Positions 25,401-33,134 are shown, numbered from the stretch's first letter. The stretch is 36,211 nt of DNA from UPXZ01 sp964498765 (GCA_964498765.1 CAZCIU010000025.1:1-36211), one strand, 5' to 3'. Program-made: numbers and translations. The notes: generated from the sequence alone by a model not told the origin.

Positions 25401-28338
25401 CTGTAACGCCTGCTCCGTAGCTTTCTTTGAAAGGAATTACGAAGGTTTTTATTTCATCGTTGAATGTAATCCAACGTCGTTCCAAAACGGTTTTTCCTTG
25501 TGCTATTTCATATAGAACGGCCGCATTCTTAGCGGAAGTTCCGAATTTAATTTCCACTTTTTCGTTTGGCAATGCTTCTGTTTTTGGCGCTATCAGCCAG
25601 CTGTACATTTTTACCGGCGGACGTTTGTCATTAGTATCAAAAAGTACAAATCTGCGTTCCTCTTTTACCTCGTTTCCACGATTATCTTTGCATGTGAAAA
25701 CAAGTTTGTACATTCCGGAAGTGAATTTACTCAAATCCAGTTTCAACTTGTCTTTCGTCTCAAACGAACCGCTTAATACCGTTTTTTCTTCTTTCAGTTC
25801 GGTGGTATCGCTTAGATTTTCATAATATTCATCCGAAGCTTTTAGGGAAATAAGTGCATATTTTACGTTGGATTGAACAGTTTCGCCATTCAATGTTTGT
25901 GTGCTTACATCCAGTACAAGCGGTTCTGATTTATCCACTTTTGTAGCCATATCCACCAAAATAAACAGCGACTTATCGCCCACGGAAATGCTTTGCTCGC
26001 CCGATTGCGTTTCGCCTTTCGGGTCTGTAACATCTGCATATATATAATAGGTGTAAAACTGCGACTCCGCACCACGCCACCAGCTGTTGTCTTTTACTTT
26101 TGGTTTTTCGGGTAAAAACGAAACTGTAAACTGTCCGTTTTCATCGGATTTTGTTGAGCCGCTCGAAATCACGCGTTCAGGCTCATCGTACCACCACCAG
26201 AAGCGGTGCGGACGACGAACTACACGGTATTTCACATCGGCATCACTGATGGCATAGCCTGCAAAGGCTTTCACATCGCCTGTCAATGTCAGTTTTTCGC
26301 CAAAACGCACTTCTTCTTTCGGTTTATTCACCGTCACTTCAAAGGTTGGACGCTTGTATTCTTCTACAAAAATAATGGTATTGAATTCGCCACTTTGCAG
26401 ACGATAAGAACCATTTAGCCCGCTTTCAGGCAAGATAAATTCACCTGCAAACGAACCAAATTCATTTGTTTTAAGTGTTTGCTGCCCCACTCTTTCGTTA
26501 TTCGCATTGAAAAGTTGAACGGTAGCCGACTGATTGGCAAGCACCTCTTGCGAGGCAGATTTATACATTATTCCTTTGAAATAAAGCGTTTGTCCGGGTC
26601 GATAAAGCGAGCGGTCGGTGAATAAATCGATAGTCGTTTTATCTTTATTATTGATATTTTGTTCGTAGTAATTTCCACCATAGCCAGAAACGGATGAAAA
26701 ATAGCGGTCATTCCCTTTCTCAAGAAACAGAATAAAATTCTTATACTCTTTTCCATAATCCAGATTGAGCATTCCGTCGCTATTCGTGAGACTTTCAACA
26801 AATTTGCTCATCGCGTATTTTCGGCCGTTCCATTCCTGCGAATACATCTTTACCTGAACCGAATTCAGCGGATTTCCATTCATTCTATCCAGAACAAAAA
26901 AGTCGAAAGAATTGCGACCTGCACTTCGCTGAATATACGAAAAATCAGTAGTTACAAATCCACCAAATACCTTTTCATTGGCTTGCTTGGCATCAGTTTC
27001 TTCCAGAACGAATTCATAAATACCATAATCTCCGGCAGTGATTTCAAGTTCTGTTTTAACTGTGTTAAAATTTGGGTCCGGTTTTATCTGAATATCTCTG
27101 GTTTCTACTTGTTTTCGATTGGGATACAAGGCTTTATCACTGCTTCGATTTACTTTGAAAATTTGATAATCCACCGCGGAAACATTCAGTCTGTAAACGC
27201 TTAACTTCAATTCCGAAACATTGTTGCTCGAAATAGTTAATTTCAGTTTACTGCCGGGCTTGGCAATGCTTTTATAATCTACGGTAACGGATTTATTCAA
27301 AATTTGCGTTTTGATATTTTCGAGCAATGCAATTCGACTGTATTTGGGATATTTTTTTAGTCCTTCACTAACTACATCGTAGGCTTTTTTCTTTAAATCC
27401 GAAGATTTATCCTGTTCATTTTCTTGTGACAAATAATAGTTGGCTTTCGCTGCCAGTATCTCAACCACAGCTTCGTGACCACTGTATTTTTTCTCTAACT
27501 CGTTCAGCTTTTCAAGGTATCTTTCATCCTGAATTGGATTTTCCAAACTCAATTTACTGAGTTCAGTGTAAACCAATGCCGGGAAGTTTTTGTCCTTTTC
27601 ATGAAAGTTAATCAAGTGATAATAAGTATCTAAAATCTCAGCTTTTACATCAAGCGGCTTTTCTGTTGCATCCTCGTCTTCATCTTGATATTCTGAATTT
27701 TCAATAAACTCAGTCAGCATATCAATATTTCTCTTTGCCAAAAAATCAAACATCGTTGGCTGCAAAATCCGGCTATCTTTACCTAAAATAATGATAGCTT
27801 CATAAACTGAAGTCGGTGTTTTCTGCAAAAGTTCCGGATTTTTAAGTGCCAAATCATTATGAAGTAAGATTTTGTTCAGGAAAATGCTTTTGGTCCATTC
27901 CTTCATATCTTCCGGCACAAAACCGCTCAATTCCGTGCGTCGCGAAATCTGATATTGATCTTTCTCATAATATTTTTGGTAGAGCTCAGCCGTCATCGAG
28001 TGCATCACGGCTTTTTCAAGTTCATTTTTGGAACTTTCTGTAAATGCCTCAAATTCACGAATAAGTTTCTCGGTTTCATCCGGATTTTTATCCAAAATAA
28101 AACGCATTTTGTTCACCAGTGCTTTAATAATTTGTGGCGAATTGTTTTCCTTTTTTGCTTGCGATAAAATGCTTTCTACCTCTTTCAGAGCCGATTCCGG
28201 CAAATCTTTGGCAGCAAATTCTTCTACTTTTTTCCAGCGTGCGTCCATATTGGTAGTTTTAGGTTTTTGAGCTAATACGATGGCTGTGAGTGCAATCAAA
28301 ATGACTGACAGGGCGGAGATTAATAAAATTCGTTTCAT
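22492..28338 (-). CDS. Large alpha-2-macroglobulin-like protein without thioester Cys
   Basis: From the start at 28338 the product is 1948 aa. The in-frame ATG at 28368 adds ten residues before a good signal peptide (MKRILLISALSVILIALTAI) and overlaps a promoter box, so it was rejected. The order is: signal peptide to about 24, helical repeat-like region to about 330, an MG2-type domain near 575 (FTDRSLYRPGQTLYFKGI), EYKRPTFEV (MG3), the A2M signature near 1186 (ETAFFYPQLHTDKDGNVKIS) and an alpha-helical thioester-domain fold from about 1400. In trapping A2Ms this fold carries CxEQ; here the place is taken by AEPKQESAIDYM with no Cys. There is no lipobox Cys either. Bacterial A2M proteins trap proteases in the periplasm or at the surface; those without a thioester hold prey by conformation only. 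There is no penicillin-binding protein 1C gene beside it. The family is certain, the role inferred. Confidence 0.88.
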   Translation of the reverse strand: MKRILLISALSVILIALTAIVLAQKPKTTNMDARWKKVEEFAAKDLPESALKEVESILSQAKKENNSPQIIKALVNKMRFILDKNPDETEKLIREFEAFTESSKNELEKAVMHSMTAELYQKYYEKDQYQISRRTELSGFVPEDMKEWTKSIFLNKILLHNDLALKNPELLQKTPTSVYEAIIILGKDSRILQPTMFDFLAKRNIDMLTEFIENSEYQDEDEDATEKPLDVKAEILDTYYHLINFHEKDKNFPALVYTELSKLSLENPIQDERYLEKLNELEKKYSGHEAVVEILAAKANYYLSQENEQDKSSDLKKKAYDVVSEGLKKYPKYSRIALLENIKTQILNKSVTVDYKSIAKPGSKLKLTISSNNVSELKLSVYRLNVSAVDYQIFKVNRSSDKALYPNRKQVETRDIQIKPDPNFNTVKTELEITAGDYGIYEFVLEETDAKQANEKVFGGFVTTDFSYIQRSAGRNSFDFFVLDRMNGNPLNSVQVKMYSQEWNGRKYAMSKFVESLTNSDGMLNLDYGKEYKNFILFLEKGNDRYFSSVSGYGGNYYEQNINNKDKTTIDLFTDRSLYRPGQTLYFKGIMYKSASQEVLANQSATVQLFNANNERVGQQTLKTNEFGSFAGEFILPESGLNGSYRLQSGEFNTIIFVEEYKRPTFEVTVNKPKEEVRFGEKLTLTGDVKAFAGYAISDADVKYRVVRRPHRFWWWYDEPERVISSGSTKSDENGQFTVSFLPEKPKVKDNSWWRGAESQFYTYYIYADVTDPKGETQSGEQSISVGDKSLFILVDMATKVDKSEPLVLDVSTQTLNGETVQSNVKYALISLKASDEYYENLSDTTELKEEKTVLSGSFETKDKLKLDLSKFTSGMYKLVFTCKDNRGNEVKEERRFVLFDTNDKRPPVKMYSWLIAPKTEALPNEKVEIKFGTSAKNAAVLYEIAQGKTVLERRWITFNDEIKTFVIPFKESYGAGVTAMFTFVKDENIFTERVLISRKVEEKKLMPSVGVFRDKLKPGEKAEWTFHIPKTDDAAKQAELLVGMYDASLDMIRPHSWRFNPVFREFLPGTPNWMFRGIEKSNSHAWYEMNFKPTPEYQFDELNWFDLPLGMRDFWVRSVGMFGSGRSNVKQDMMLSKSVAKEEMAMDASADVLNETVVMSGQAAEETNQSQSEKSEVKVRENFNETAFFYPQLHTDKDGNVKISFTAPESLTRWNVKILAHTKDLYFGQNELQAITQKELMVQMNLPRFIRKSDKLSLAANVVNLTEETQTVNTTLEIINPETDEIIQSFPSENVVTLEPKATKSVEWQLNEMKDFDLLVVKVIAQNANFSDGEQKYLPVLPDKVLITESQAITVRANESRTFSFDSFIRNFGKVDTRNFAVEFASNPAWYAVQALPTLAEPKQESAIDYMTAFYANSLASYIANANPKLKSVFDQWKNSGGSRDAFLSNLEKNQELKNMLLDETPWIAAANDESEQKRRIALLFDLNKQENQSEKFLKKMFELQLSGGGFSWYKGMQESRYITQEILLNLARLEKMTKSNLLAAYSSQINKALNYLDLQIAKDFAELKKQNKNYQKSNVINNLQLFYLHTRSEYRDVPIAASAKSAVEFYTAQSEKYWTDWTLFGKAMMATVAKRNGKTSVANAILKSLKENALQSDELGMYWAKNTGGWWWHERPIATQTAIIEAVSEISSNQKDVDEMKIWLLKQKQTQIWDTPISTVDAIYALLNYGSDWISSTVDAVITLGNTELKPQSKEAGTGYFKETIPVANLKPEMGKITVATKNSNTIGWGAAYWQYYQDLDQVSAQGKEMQVSKKLFVEKMQNGKKVMQPIEQNSLKKGDKVITRIVLTTDRDMEFVALKDLRAACFEPITQTSGYQWKDGAGYYYTIKDASTQYFFDFLRKGTYVFEYEVWVNNTGNFTSGITSVQCQYAPEFVSHSKGEKIAVK

Positions 28339-28365
28339 AATAACTTTGAGTTTAGATGAACTATG

Positions 28366-28373
28366 CAAATATA
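28366..28373 (-). promoter_or_regulatory. -7 box upstream of the alpha-2-macroglobulin gene
   Basis: The minus strand reads TATATTTG, matching TAnnTTTG, 28 bp before the chosen ATG at 28338. No TTG is seen at 19-21 nt upstream, so the -33 element is weak. The box overlaps the alternative upstream ATG at 28368, which argues against that start. Confidence 0.5.
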
Positions 28374-28566
28374 GTGCAAAAATTAATAGATTTCGGGCTT
28401 TCAGCTTTTTAGTTTTTGGCTGATTTAAGCATAATTATCACTACAAAACTATTGCGAGAATGCTATGTTTACAATATTAGAATTAAATCTTAACGCCAAA
28501 ATGACAGCATTTAACTCATTTTCAAACCATTACAAAAATCAAATTAACGGCACAATATAATGAAGT

Positions 28567-28627
28567 TTTGTGAGATTTGTGAAATATAGCTATTTTTACG
28601 GGCTTAAAACTGCTTTGGAACAGTTTT
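28567..28627 (+). promoter_or_regulatory. Promoter and leader hairpin of the DUF3108 gene
   Basis: TTTG (28567-28570), a 20-nt spacer and TATTTTTA (28591-28598) resemble a Bacteroidota promoter with one mismatch in the -7 box. Immediately downstream, AAAACTG/CAGTTTT (28606-28612 and 28621-28627) form a 7-bp hairpin at the expected start of the transcript. The remaining divergent spacer, 28374-28566, shows nothing I recognise. Confidence 0.45.
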
Positions 28628-28661
28628 TGACTAATCATAAGCAAATAATAAAAACAGAACA

Positions 28662-29417
28662 ATGAAGAGAATTATCAATACACTTTTTGTCGGCGCATTA
28701 GCCATTATTCTAAGTACAAATTACAGTTCCGCACAAGCATGGAAAATCAAAAAAGGCGAGAAATTATCCTATAAAATCGCTTTTAATTCCGGTTTGACAG
28801 GAAATGTACGAGGTGGAGAAGCTACTTTAAGCGTAAGACCATCTACGGTGAAAGTGGGTGGAAATGACACCTATCTGGCTGTTTTGAATGGTGCAACTGC
28901 CGGCGTAATCGAGTGGTTTTATCAGGTAGAAAATAAGTACGAAACCTATATCGACGTAAATTCCTATGCTCCGCTGATGTACAGACAAACAGTGCGCGAA
29001 AATAAATATAAAAGCTCTGACACGGTTTATTTTGATCAGCAGAAAAGAGTTGCAAGCTATCAAAACAAGAAAATCAGCATTCCTGCGAATACGCACGATT
29101 TTGTTTCGATGATTTATTATGTGCGTTCGCTGGATGTTTCCAAACTGAAAAAAGGCGAAACCATTAGCATTCCATTTTTCACATCAGATAAAGTAATGAC
29201 TTCCAAGATTGTTTATCAGGGAATTGAGCAAATCAACGTCAACAAAAAACCGGTGAATTGCTATGCGTTCAAACCGCAAGTGGGGAAAGGAAAGATGTTC
29301 AATCAGGACTATCCGGCTACGCTTTGGATTTCTGCCGATGACAAGCGAATTCCGATGCTGATTGAAGCCCGAATGAAAGTTGGGCGAGTAAAAATGGAGC
29401 TTACCAAAGCCGAATAA
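28662..29417 (+). CDS. DUF3108-family exported protein
   Basis: The product is 251 aa with a signal peptide (about 1-25, ending YSSAQA). The body is beta-rich with GEKLSYKIAFNSGLTGNVRGGEATL near the N-terminus and YPATLWISADDKRIPMLIEA near the C-terminus, as in DUF3108 proteins, which are predicted periplasmic or outer-membrane-facing proteins of unknown function. It is the only plus-strand gene in the window and is divergent from the alpha-2-macroglobulin gene. Its stop codon (29415-29417) is immediately followed by the stop codon of the convergent DUF4924 gene. The assignment is by resemblance to the family. Confidence 0.8.
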   Translation: MKRIINTLFVGALAIILSTNYSSAQAWKIKKGEKLSYKIAFNSGLTGNVRGGEATLSVRPSTVKVGGNDTYLAVLNGATAGVIEWFYQVENKYETYIDVNSYAPLMYRQTVRENKYKSSDTVYFDQQKRVASYQNKKISIPANTHDFVSMIYYVRSLDVSKLKKGETISIPFFTSDKVMTSKIVYQGIEQINVNKKPVNCYAFKPQVGKGKMFNQDYPATLWISADDKRIPMLIEARMKVGRVKMELTKAE

Positions 29418-29963
29418 TTAATCAAACTGCAAATCTCCGTTCAGGTAACGAAAATAATGCATATTCAGCAGAGTTAAGTATTTGCTGATTTCAGTCTGAG
29501 TTTGAAGGGTTTCAGCAGAAATTTCCTTCTTTTGCATCCGAAGCGTCATAATTCCGTATAAAAAATTGAAACACAGTTCAATATCGGAAATATCCGCTTC
29601 GTTTTGCTTTTGTCGCAAGGCAGCCAGGGATGGTAAAATGCTGTAAAATTTGCTATTGTAAGCTGGCTCCGCCCCCGAACTCATCAATTCCTGATGAAAA
29701 TCGTTGAGCAAAATCAGGATATTTTTATTGAGCTGAAGATGTCCGCTTTCCTGCACATTTTCCGAGCGCATCATATCAATCAAACTCACATACCAGTCGT
29801 AAAGCTGCTTTTTCTCATCCGCTGTAATCTTATACGGTTCAACTATTCGCTCGTTTATCACGTCCATATCCAGCGAAAATGCACGGATTAAATCCTCAAT
29901 CTGCCACATATAAAGCAGGTATTCTACGATGTTTTGTTTTTTTAGTTGACTGGCGATGTACAT
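29418..29963 (-). CDS. DUF4924-family protein
   Basis: The product is 181 aa, mainly alpha-helical, with no signal peptide or membrane segment, so it is probably cytosolic. The start MYIASQLKKQNIVEYLLYMWQ and the NFLYGIMTLRMQKKEIS segment resemble DUF4924, a Bacteroidota-restricted family without a known function. It lies downstream of hslR across an 81-bp spacer of word-like repeats and is convergent with the DUF3108 gene with no base between the two stop codons. No catalytic motif can be pointed out. Confidence 0.75.
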   Translation of the reverse strand: MYIASQLKKQNIVEYLLYMWQIEDLIRAFSLDMDVINERIVEPYKITADEKKQLYDWYVSLIDMMRSENVQESGHLQLNKNILILLNDFHQELMSSGAEPAYNSKFYSILPSLAALRQKQNEADISDIELCFNFLYGIMTLRMQKKEISAETLQTQTEISKYLTLLNMHYFRYLNGDLQFD

Positions 29964-29970
29964 CTTATTG

Positions 29971-30044
29971 AAGTTAGAAGTTAGAAATTAGAAGTCAGAA
30001 AAGTGATTTGAGAGTGAAGATATGTGAGTGGAGAATGTAAATTA
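29971..30044. repeat. Word-like intergenic repeat between hslR and the DUF4924 gene
   Basis: The segment reads as overlapping AGAAGTTAGAA and GTTAGAAATTAG words, then GAGAGTGAAG and GTGAGTGGAG. The 12-mer GTTAGAAATTAG (29980-29991) recurs inverted at 30685-30696, and eleven of its bases recur at 33078-33088. There is no gene or clear hairpin. Confidence 0.55.
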
Positions 30045-30440
30045 TTAGTCTTCATCATCATCCAGAAAATAGGGTTCAAAGAAATCTTCTATTTCGCGTC
30101 GTTCTTTTTTGGTTGGGCGACCGGTACCGCGGGCACGTGCGTTTTGAGCAGCTATTCTACCCAATTCCAACAACTCCAGCTGATCCGGCGTAGTTACATT
30201 TTCCATAAATTCAGGAACCAATTTCGCATTCATCCGATTGTTGGGAAGTGCCAAAACCTTAAATGAAAACAGAACCGGATTTTTCTTCACCTGAATAATA
30301 TCGCCCACTTTCACAGTACGAGAAGGCTTTACCTGCACATTTTGCACAAGTATTTTCCCTTTCTTGCAAGCTTCAGCAGCAATACTTCTGGTTTTGAAAA
30401 TCCTGACTGCCCAGAGCCATTTGTCAATTCGTATTTCCAT
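30045..30440 (-). CDS. hslR: S4-domain RNA-binding protein, Hsp15-like
   Basis: The product is 131 aa. An S4 RNA-binding domain covers about residues 1-60 (MEIRIDKWLWAVRIFKTRSI, GKILVQNVQVKPSRTVKVGD). The C-terminal half has the Arg/Lys-rich RARGTGRPTKKERREIEDFF segment and an acidic tail, as in heat-shock protein 15. Hsp15 binds 50S subunits carrying a nascent chain after premature dissociation and helps recycle them. In Bacteroidales the order rplY-pth-hslR is common, which fits the neighbours here. The spacer from pth is stretched by repeats and a 100-N gap. Confidence 0.93.
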   Translation of the reverse strand: MEIRIDKWLWAVRIFKTRSIAAEACKKGKILVQNVQVKPSRTVKVGDIIQVKKNPVLFSFKVLALPNNRMNAKLVPEFMENVTTPDQLELLELGRIAAQNARARGTGRPTKKERREIEDFFEPYFLDDDED

Positions 30441-30462
30441 TTTTTTTGGTTATTGGTTATTG

Positions 30463-30517
30463 AGTTATTAAGTTATTAAGTTATTGATTATTGAGTTATT
30501 GGCAAATTAGCAGATTG
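30463..30517. repeat. 55-bp sequence ending at the N gap, left copy
   Basis: These 55 bases, built from TTATTAAG and GTTATTGA words, are identical to 30618-30672 on the other side of the gap. The left copy ends exactly at the last base before the Ns and the right copy begins at the first base after them. A shared stretch that runs flush to both edges is what two unmerged contig ends look like. Confidence 0.95.
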
Positions 30518-30617
30518 NNNNNNNNNNNNNNNNNNNNNNNNNNNNNNNNNNNNNNNNNNNNNNNNNNNNNNNNNNNNNNNNNNNNNNNNNNNNNNNNNNN
30601 NNNNNNNNNNNNNNNNN
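30518..30617. other. Assembly gap of exactly 100 N
   Basis: There are one hundred N, the conventional filler for a gap of unknown size, in the pth-hslR spacer. Both sides carry the same 55 bases. The true distance may be negative (a 55-bp overlap), or it may be longer if a larger repeat array was collapsed. No gene is interrupted. Confidence 0.98.
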
Positions 30618-30672
30618 AGTTATTAAGTTATTAAGTTATTGATTATTGAGTTATTGGCAAATTAGCAGATTG
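30618..30672. repeat. 55-bp sequence starting at the N gap, right copy
   Basis: This is identical to 30463-30517. It is followed by TTCTAATTTCTAACTTTC-type words (30682-30720) up to the pth stop codon. Confidence 0.95.
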
Positions 30673-30721
30673 GCACATTTCTTTCTAATTTCTAACTTTC
30701 AAACTTTGCAACTTTGTACTT

Positions 30722-31285
30722 CTACTTATTATTATATTCATTCATCGTATTTTGCACTCCGGCAAGGCAAAAACTTTTGATGATTTCGGCTGCTTTTTCT
30801 GCTCGTTCGGGAATTTTTTCTGCTTCTTCATCCGACCATTTGCTAAGCACGTAGTGTACTTGCGCACCTTTCGGGAAATCATTTCCTATGCCAAATCGCA
30901 ATCGATTGTAATTGCTGTGTCCGAGAATTTCCTGGATGTTTTTCAGTCCGTTATGTCCGGCATCAGAGCCTTTGGGCTTGAGACGTAAAGTTCCAAACGG
31001 CAATGCAATATCATCCACGATAACCAGTACGCGCTCAATGGGAATATTTTCCTTTTGCATCCAGTAGCGAAGCGCATTTCCACTCAAATTCATAAAAGTA
31101 GAAGGTTTCAGCAAGAGCAAAGTCCTCCCTTTCAGTTTCACTTCGGCCGTAGCGCCGTAACGATTATCTGCAAAAAAAACATTGGACGCATTAGCAAATG
31201 CGTCCAATATTGTGAATCCGATGTTGTGACGGGTATTATGGTACTCAGGACCAATATTCCCCAATCCTACAATCAAGTACTTCAT
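30722..31285 (-). CDS. pth: Peptidyl-tRNA hydrolase
   Basis: The product is 187 aa, normal for bacterial Pth. The active-site residues are all visible: N10 (VGLGNIGPEY), the catalytic H20 (NTRHNIGF), N66 (TFMNLSGNA), D91-D92 (VIVDDIALPFG) and N112 (DAGHNGLKNI). It cleaves peptidyl-tRNAs that fall off the ribosome, recycling tRNA. It starts 3 bp after the rplY stop, so it is translated from the same transcript. All three genes of this unit serve the ribosome. Confidence 0.98.
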   Translation of the reverse strand: MKYLIVGLGNIGPEYHNTRHNIGFTILDAFANASNVFFADNRYGATAEVKLKGRTLLLLKPSTFMNLSGNALRYWMQKENIPIERVLVIVDDIALPFGTLRLKPKGSDAGHNGLKNIQEILGHSNYNRLRFGIGNDFPKGAQVHYVLSKWSDEEAEKIPERAEKAAEIIKSFCLAGVQNTMNEYNNK

Positions 31286-31288
31286 TTA

Positions 31289-31873
31289 CTATTTCTTTTC
31301 AGCAGCAGCAGCGGCAGCAGCACCACGAGCGGCACGTGTCAATTTCACTTGAGCCACTACAGCATTCTTAGTATTTAGTAATTCAAATTTGTCGAATGAA
31401 AGTTTGCCAACCTGAATAGATTTTCCAAGACCTAAGTTTGTAACATCCAATGTGATGTTTTCAGGAAGATCGCTGTAAAGACCTTTAACTTTCAGTTTAC
31501 GCATTTCAAGGCTTAATTTACCCCCTGCTCTAACACCTTCTGCAAGTCCGGTCAATTTTACCGGCAATTCTACTACGATAGGTTTGTTATCGCTAACTTC
31601 AAGGAAGTCAATGTGTAAAACTTTGTCGCTTACCGGGTGGAATTGCAATTCTTTCATAACTGCTTTTGTGTTCACTTTGCCTACTGCAAGGTCAACGATG
31701 AATACTTCCGGAGAATAAATAAGTTTACGAACATCACTTTCAGTTACTGTAAAGTGTGTGTTTTCAGCACCTCCGTAAAGTACGCAAGGGATTGTTTCCG
31801 ATCTGCGAACTTCTTTTGTCGCTTTTTTTCCTAAATTCTGACGAGCTTCGCCTGATAATTTAAATGATTTCAT
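31289..31873 (-). CDS. rplY: 50S ribosomal protein L25/general stress protein Ctc
   Basis: The product is 194 aa, the two-domain (Ctc/TL5) form. The N-terminal 5S-rRNA-binding domain covers about residues 1-90 (GEARQNLGKKATKEVRRSET, IPCVLYGGAENTHF) and the C-terminal beta domain about 95-180 (PVKLTGLAEGVRAGGKLS). It ends in an alanine-rich tail (GAAAAAAAEKK). It binds 5S rRNA in the large subunit. It is the first gene of rplY-pth(-hslR), with a strong promoter about 100 bp upstream. The leader holds a weak inverted repeat (TTAAGCG 31907-31913 with CGCTTAA 31935-31941). Confidence 0.97.
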   Translation of the reverse strand: MKSFKLSGEARQNLGKKATKEVRRSETIPCVLYGGAENTHFTVTESDVRKLIYSPEVFIVDLAVGKVNTKAVMKELQFHPVSDKVLHIDFLEVSDNKPIVVELPVKLTGLAEGVRAGGKLSLEMRKLKVKGLYSDLPENITLDVTNLGLGKSIQVGKLSFDKFELLNTKNAVVAQVKLTRAARGAAAAAAAEKK

Positions 31874-31975
31874 TTTTTAAAAATAATAATTTGTGTTACT
31901 CAAAATTTAAGCGTTTAGTTTTTAAGTGATTAGTCGCTTAATTTCCCATCACACTTTCTCTTGCAAAAAAGCACG

Positions 31976-32006
31976 CAAAGGTAAGCATTTCTCTCTGAAT
32001 TAGCAA
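31976..32006 (-). promoter_or_regulatory. Promoter of rplY-pth
   Basis: The minus strand has TTG (complement of 32004-32006), a 20-nt spacer and TACCTTTG (31976-31983), an almost perfect Bacteroidota promoter. Its -7 box is the same octamer as that of the str operon (1531-1538). The leader is about 100 nt long. The -33 element lies only 13 bp past the aguA stop codon. Confidence 0.85.
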
Positions 32007-32018
32007 GCGTTTCTTTTC

Positions 32019-33062
32019 TTAAAAATCAAAATATTGCATTGTAACACAGTGAAGTGAGCCGTGTTGCTTTATCAACGCATTGCAATCTACGCCTACAATT
32101 TCCCTGTCTGGAAATGCTTTTTGGATTTGTGTGAGTGCAATTTCATCTTTGGGTGAGTTGTAAGTTGGCACTAATACGGCTCCGTTGATTATCAGAAAAT
32201 TGGCATAAGTAGCCGGAAGTCGTGTGGCTTCTTCATCAAAAACCGGATCAGCCATTGGCAGCCAAATCAGATTATATTTATTCTCAGAACCAATTAGCGT
32301 GAAGTATTTCAACTCTTTTTCCATCATTTTCAGCGCTTCGTAATGCTCATCTTTTTCATCGTCGCATTTCATGTAAGCGATGGTATCATGACTGCAAAAT
32401 CTCGCCAAAGTATCTATGTGACTATCCGTATCATCGCCGGATAAATAGCCATTATTCAACCAAAGCACACGCTCTGCACCCAGGTATTTCTTCAGTTTGG
32501 CTTCAATTTTTTCTCGGGAAATATTGTTTCTGTTGTCAGAAAGCAGACATTCCGAAGTCGTTAGAATAGTTCCTTTTCCATCACTTTCGATGCTTCCACC
32601 TTCGAGAATAAAGTTTTTCCGACTTTTGTATTTTACGTGCGAAGGAAAAATTTTCTTGTCGAAAAGTTGAATGTTAATCTGATTATCCAGATTGGCAGCG
32701 AATTTCATTCCCCAACCGTTAAACGTAAAATCCAGCACGTAAGGTTTATGATTTTTCAGAATGGAAATTCCGCCATGATCACGCGCCCAAGTATCGTTAC
32801 TGGGAATTTGAACGTATGTGATTTTGGATTGAGGCAATTCTTTCAGGTAATTTTTTACTTTCGCCTTATCCGCACAAACTACCAGCAGTCGCTGCCTTTT
32901 AGTGATTTCTTTCGCAATATTCACAAAACAAGCCACCACCTCATCCAACATATATGCCCAATCCGTATTTTCATGCGGAAATGTCAGTTGCACAAAGGAC
33001 TGTGGCTCCCACTCGGCCGGCATTCGGATTTCTCTTTTTGTATTTCGATTTTCGATTTTCAC
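32019..33062 (-). CDS. aguA: Agmatine deiminase
   Basis: The product is 347 aa of the PAD_porph/guanidine-modifying fold. Conserved segments are RMPAEWEPQSFVQLTFPH, NDTWARDHG, FILEGGSIESDGKGTILTT, SGDDTDSHIDTLARF (catalytic His) and the C-terminal HGSLHCVTMQ with the nucleophile C339. It converts agmatine to N-carbamoylputrescine and ammonia; AguB (4555-5430) completes the step to putrescine. It has no signal peptide, and the short length rules out a secreted peptidylarginine deiminase. The annotated start may be 13 codons early (second Met at 33023). Downstream of it, no terminator was seen before the rplY promoter. Confidence 0.94.
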   Translation of the reverse strand: MKIENRNTKREIRMPAEWEPQSFVQLTFPHENTDWAYMLDEVVACFVNIAKEITKRQRLLVVCADKAKVKNYLKELPQSKITYVQIPSNDTWARDHGGISILKNHKPYVLDFTFNGWGMKFAANLDNQINIQLFDKKIFPSHVKYKSRKNFILEGGSIESDGKGTILTTSECLLSDNRNNISREKIEAKLKKYLGAERVLWLNNGYLSGDDTDSHIDTLARFCSHDTIAYMKCDDEKDEHYEALKMMEKELKYFTLIGSENKYNLIWLPMADPVFDEEATRLPATYANFLIINGAVLVPTYNSPKDEIALTQIQKAFPDREIVGVDCNALIKQHGSLHCVTMQYFDF

Positions 33063-33134
33063 TCTTTCAATAAAAAATTAGAAATTAGAGGGTAGAAGTT
33101 AAAACCCAAAATTTATAATTTATAAATCATAAAT
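33063..33134. repeat. Word-like intergenic sequence upstream of aguA
   Basis: It contains the TTAGAAATTAG word (33078-33088, shared with 29980-29991) and a near-palindromic AATTTATAATTTATAAAT stretch. No promoter box of the TAnnTTTG type was found, so aguA may be read from the gene before it. Confidence 0.45.

Noticed and set aside
28339..28368. Ten-residue N-terminal extension of the alpha-2-macroglobulin protein
   Set aside because: It would place hydrophilic residues before a good signal peptide, and its ATG lies inside a -7 promoter box.
30463..30672. CRISPR array or insertion sequence at the N gap
   Set aside because: The repeats are short AT-rich words without spacers of constant size, no cas or transposase gene is near, and the 55-bp match is best explained by contig overlap.
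32019..33062. Peptidylarginine deiminase (virulence-type PAD)
   Set aside because: The protein has the same fold but only 347 aa, no signal peptide and no T9SS tail, and the genome carries aguB; agmatine deiminase fits better.
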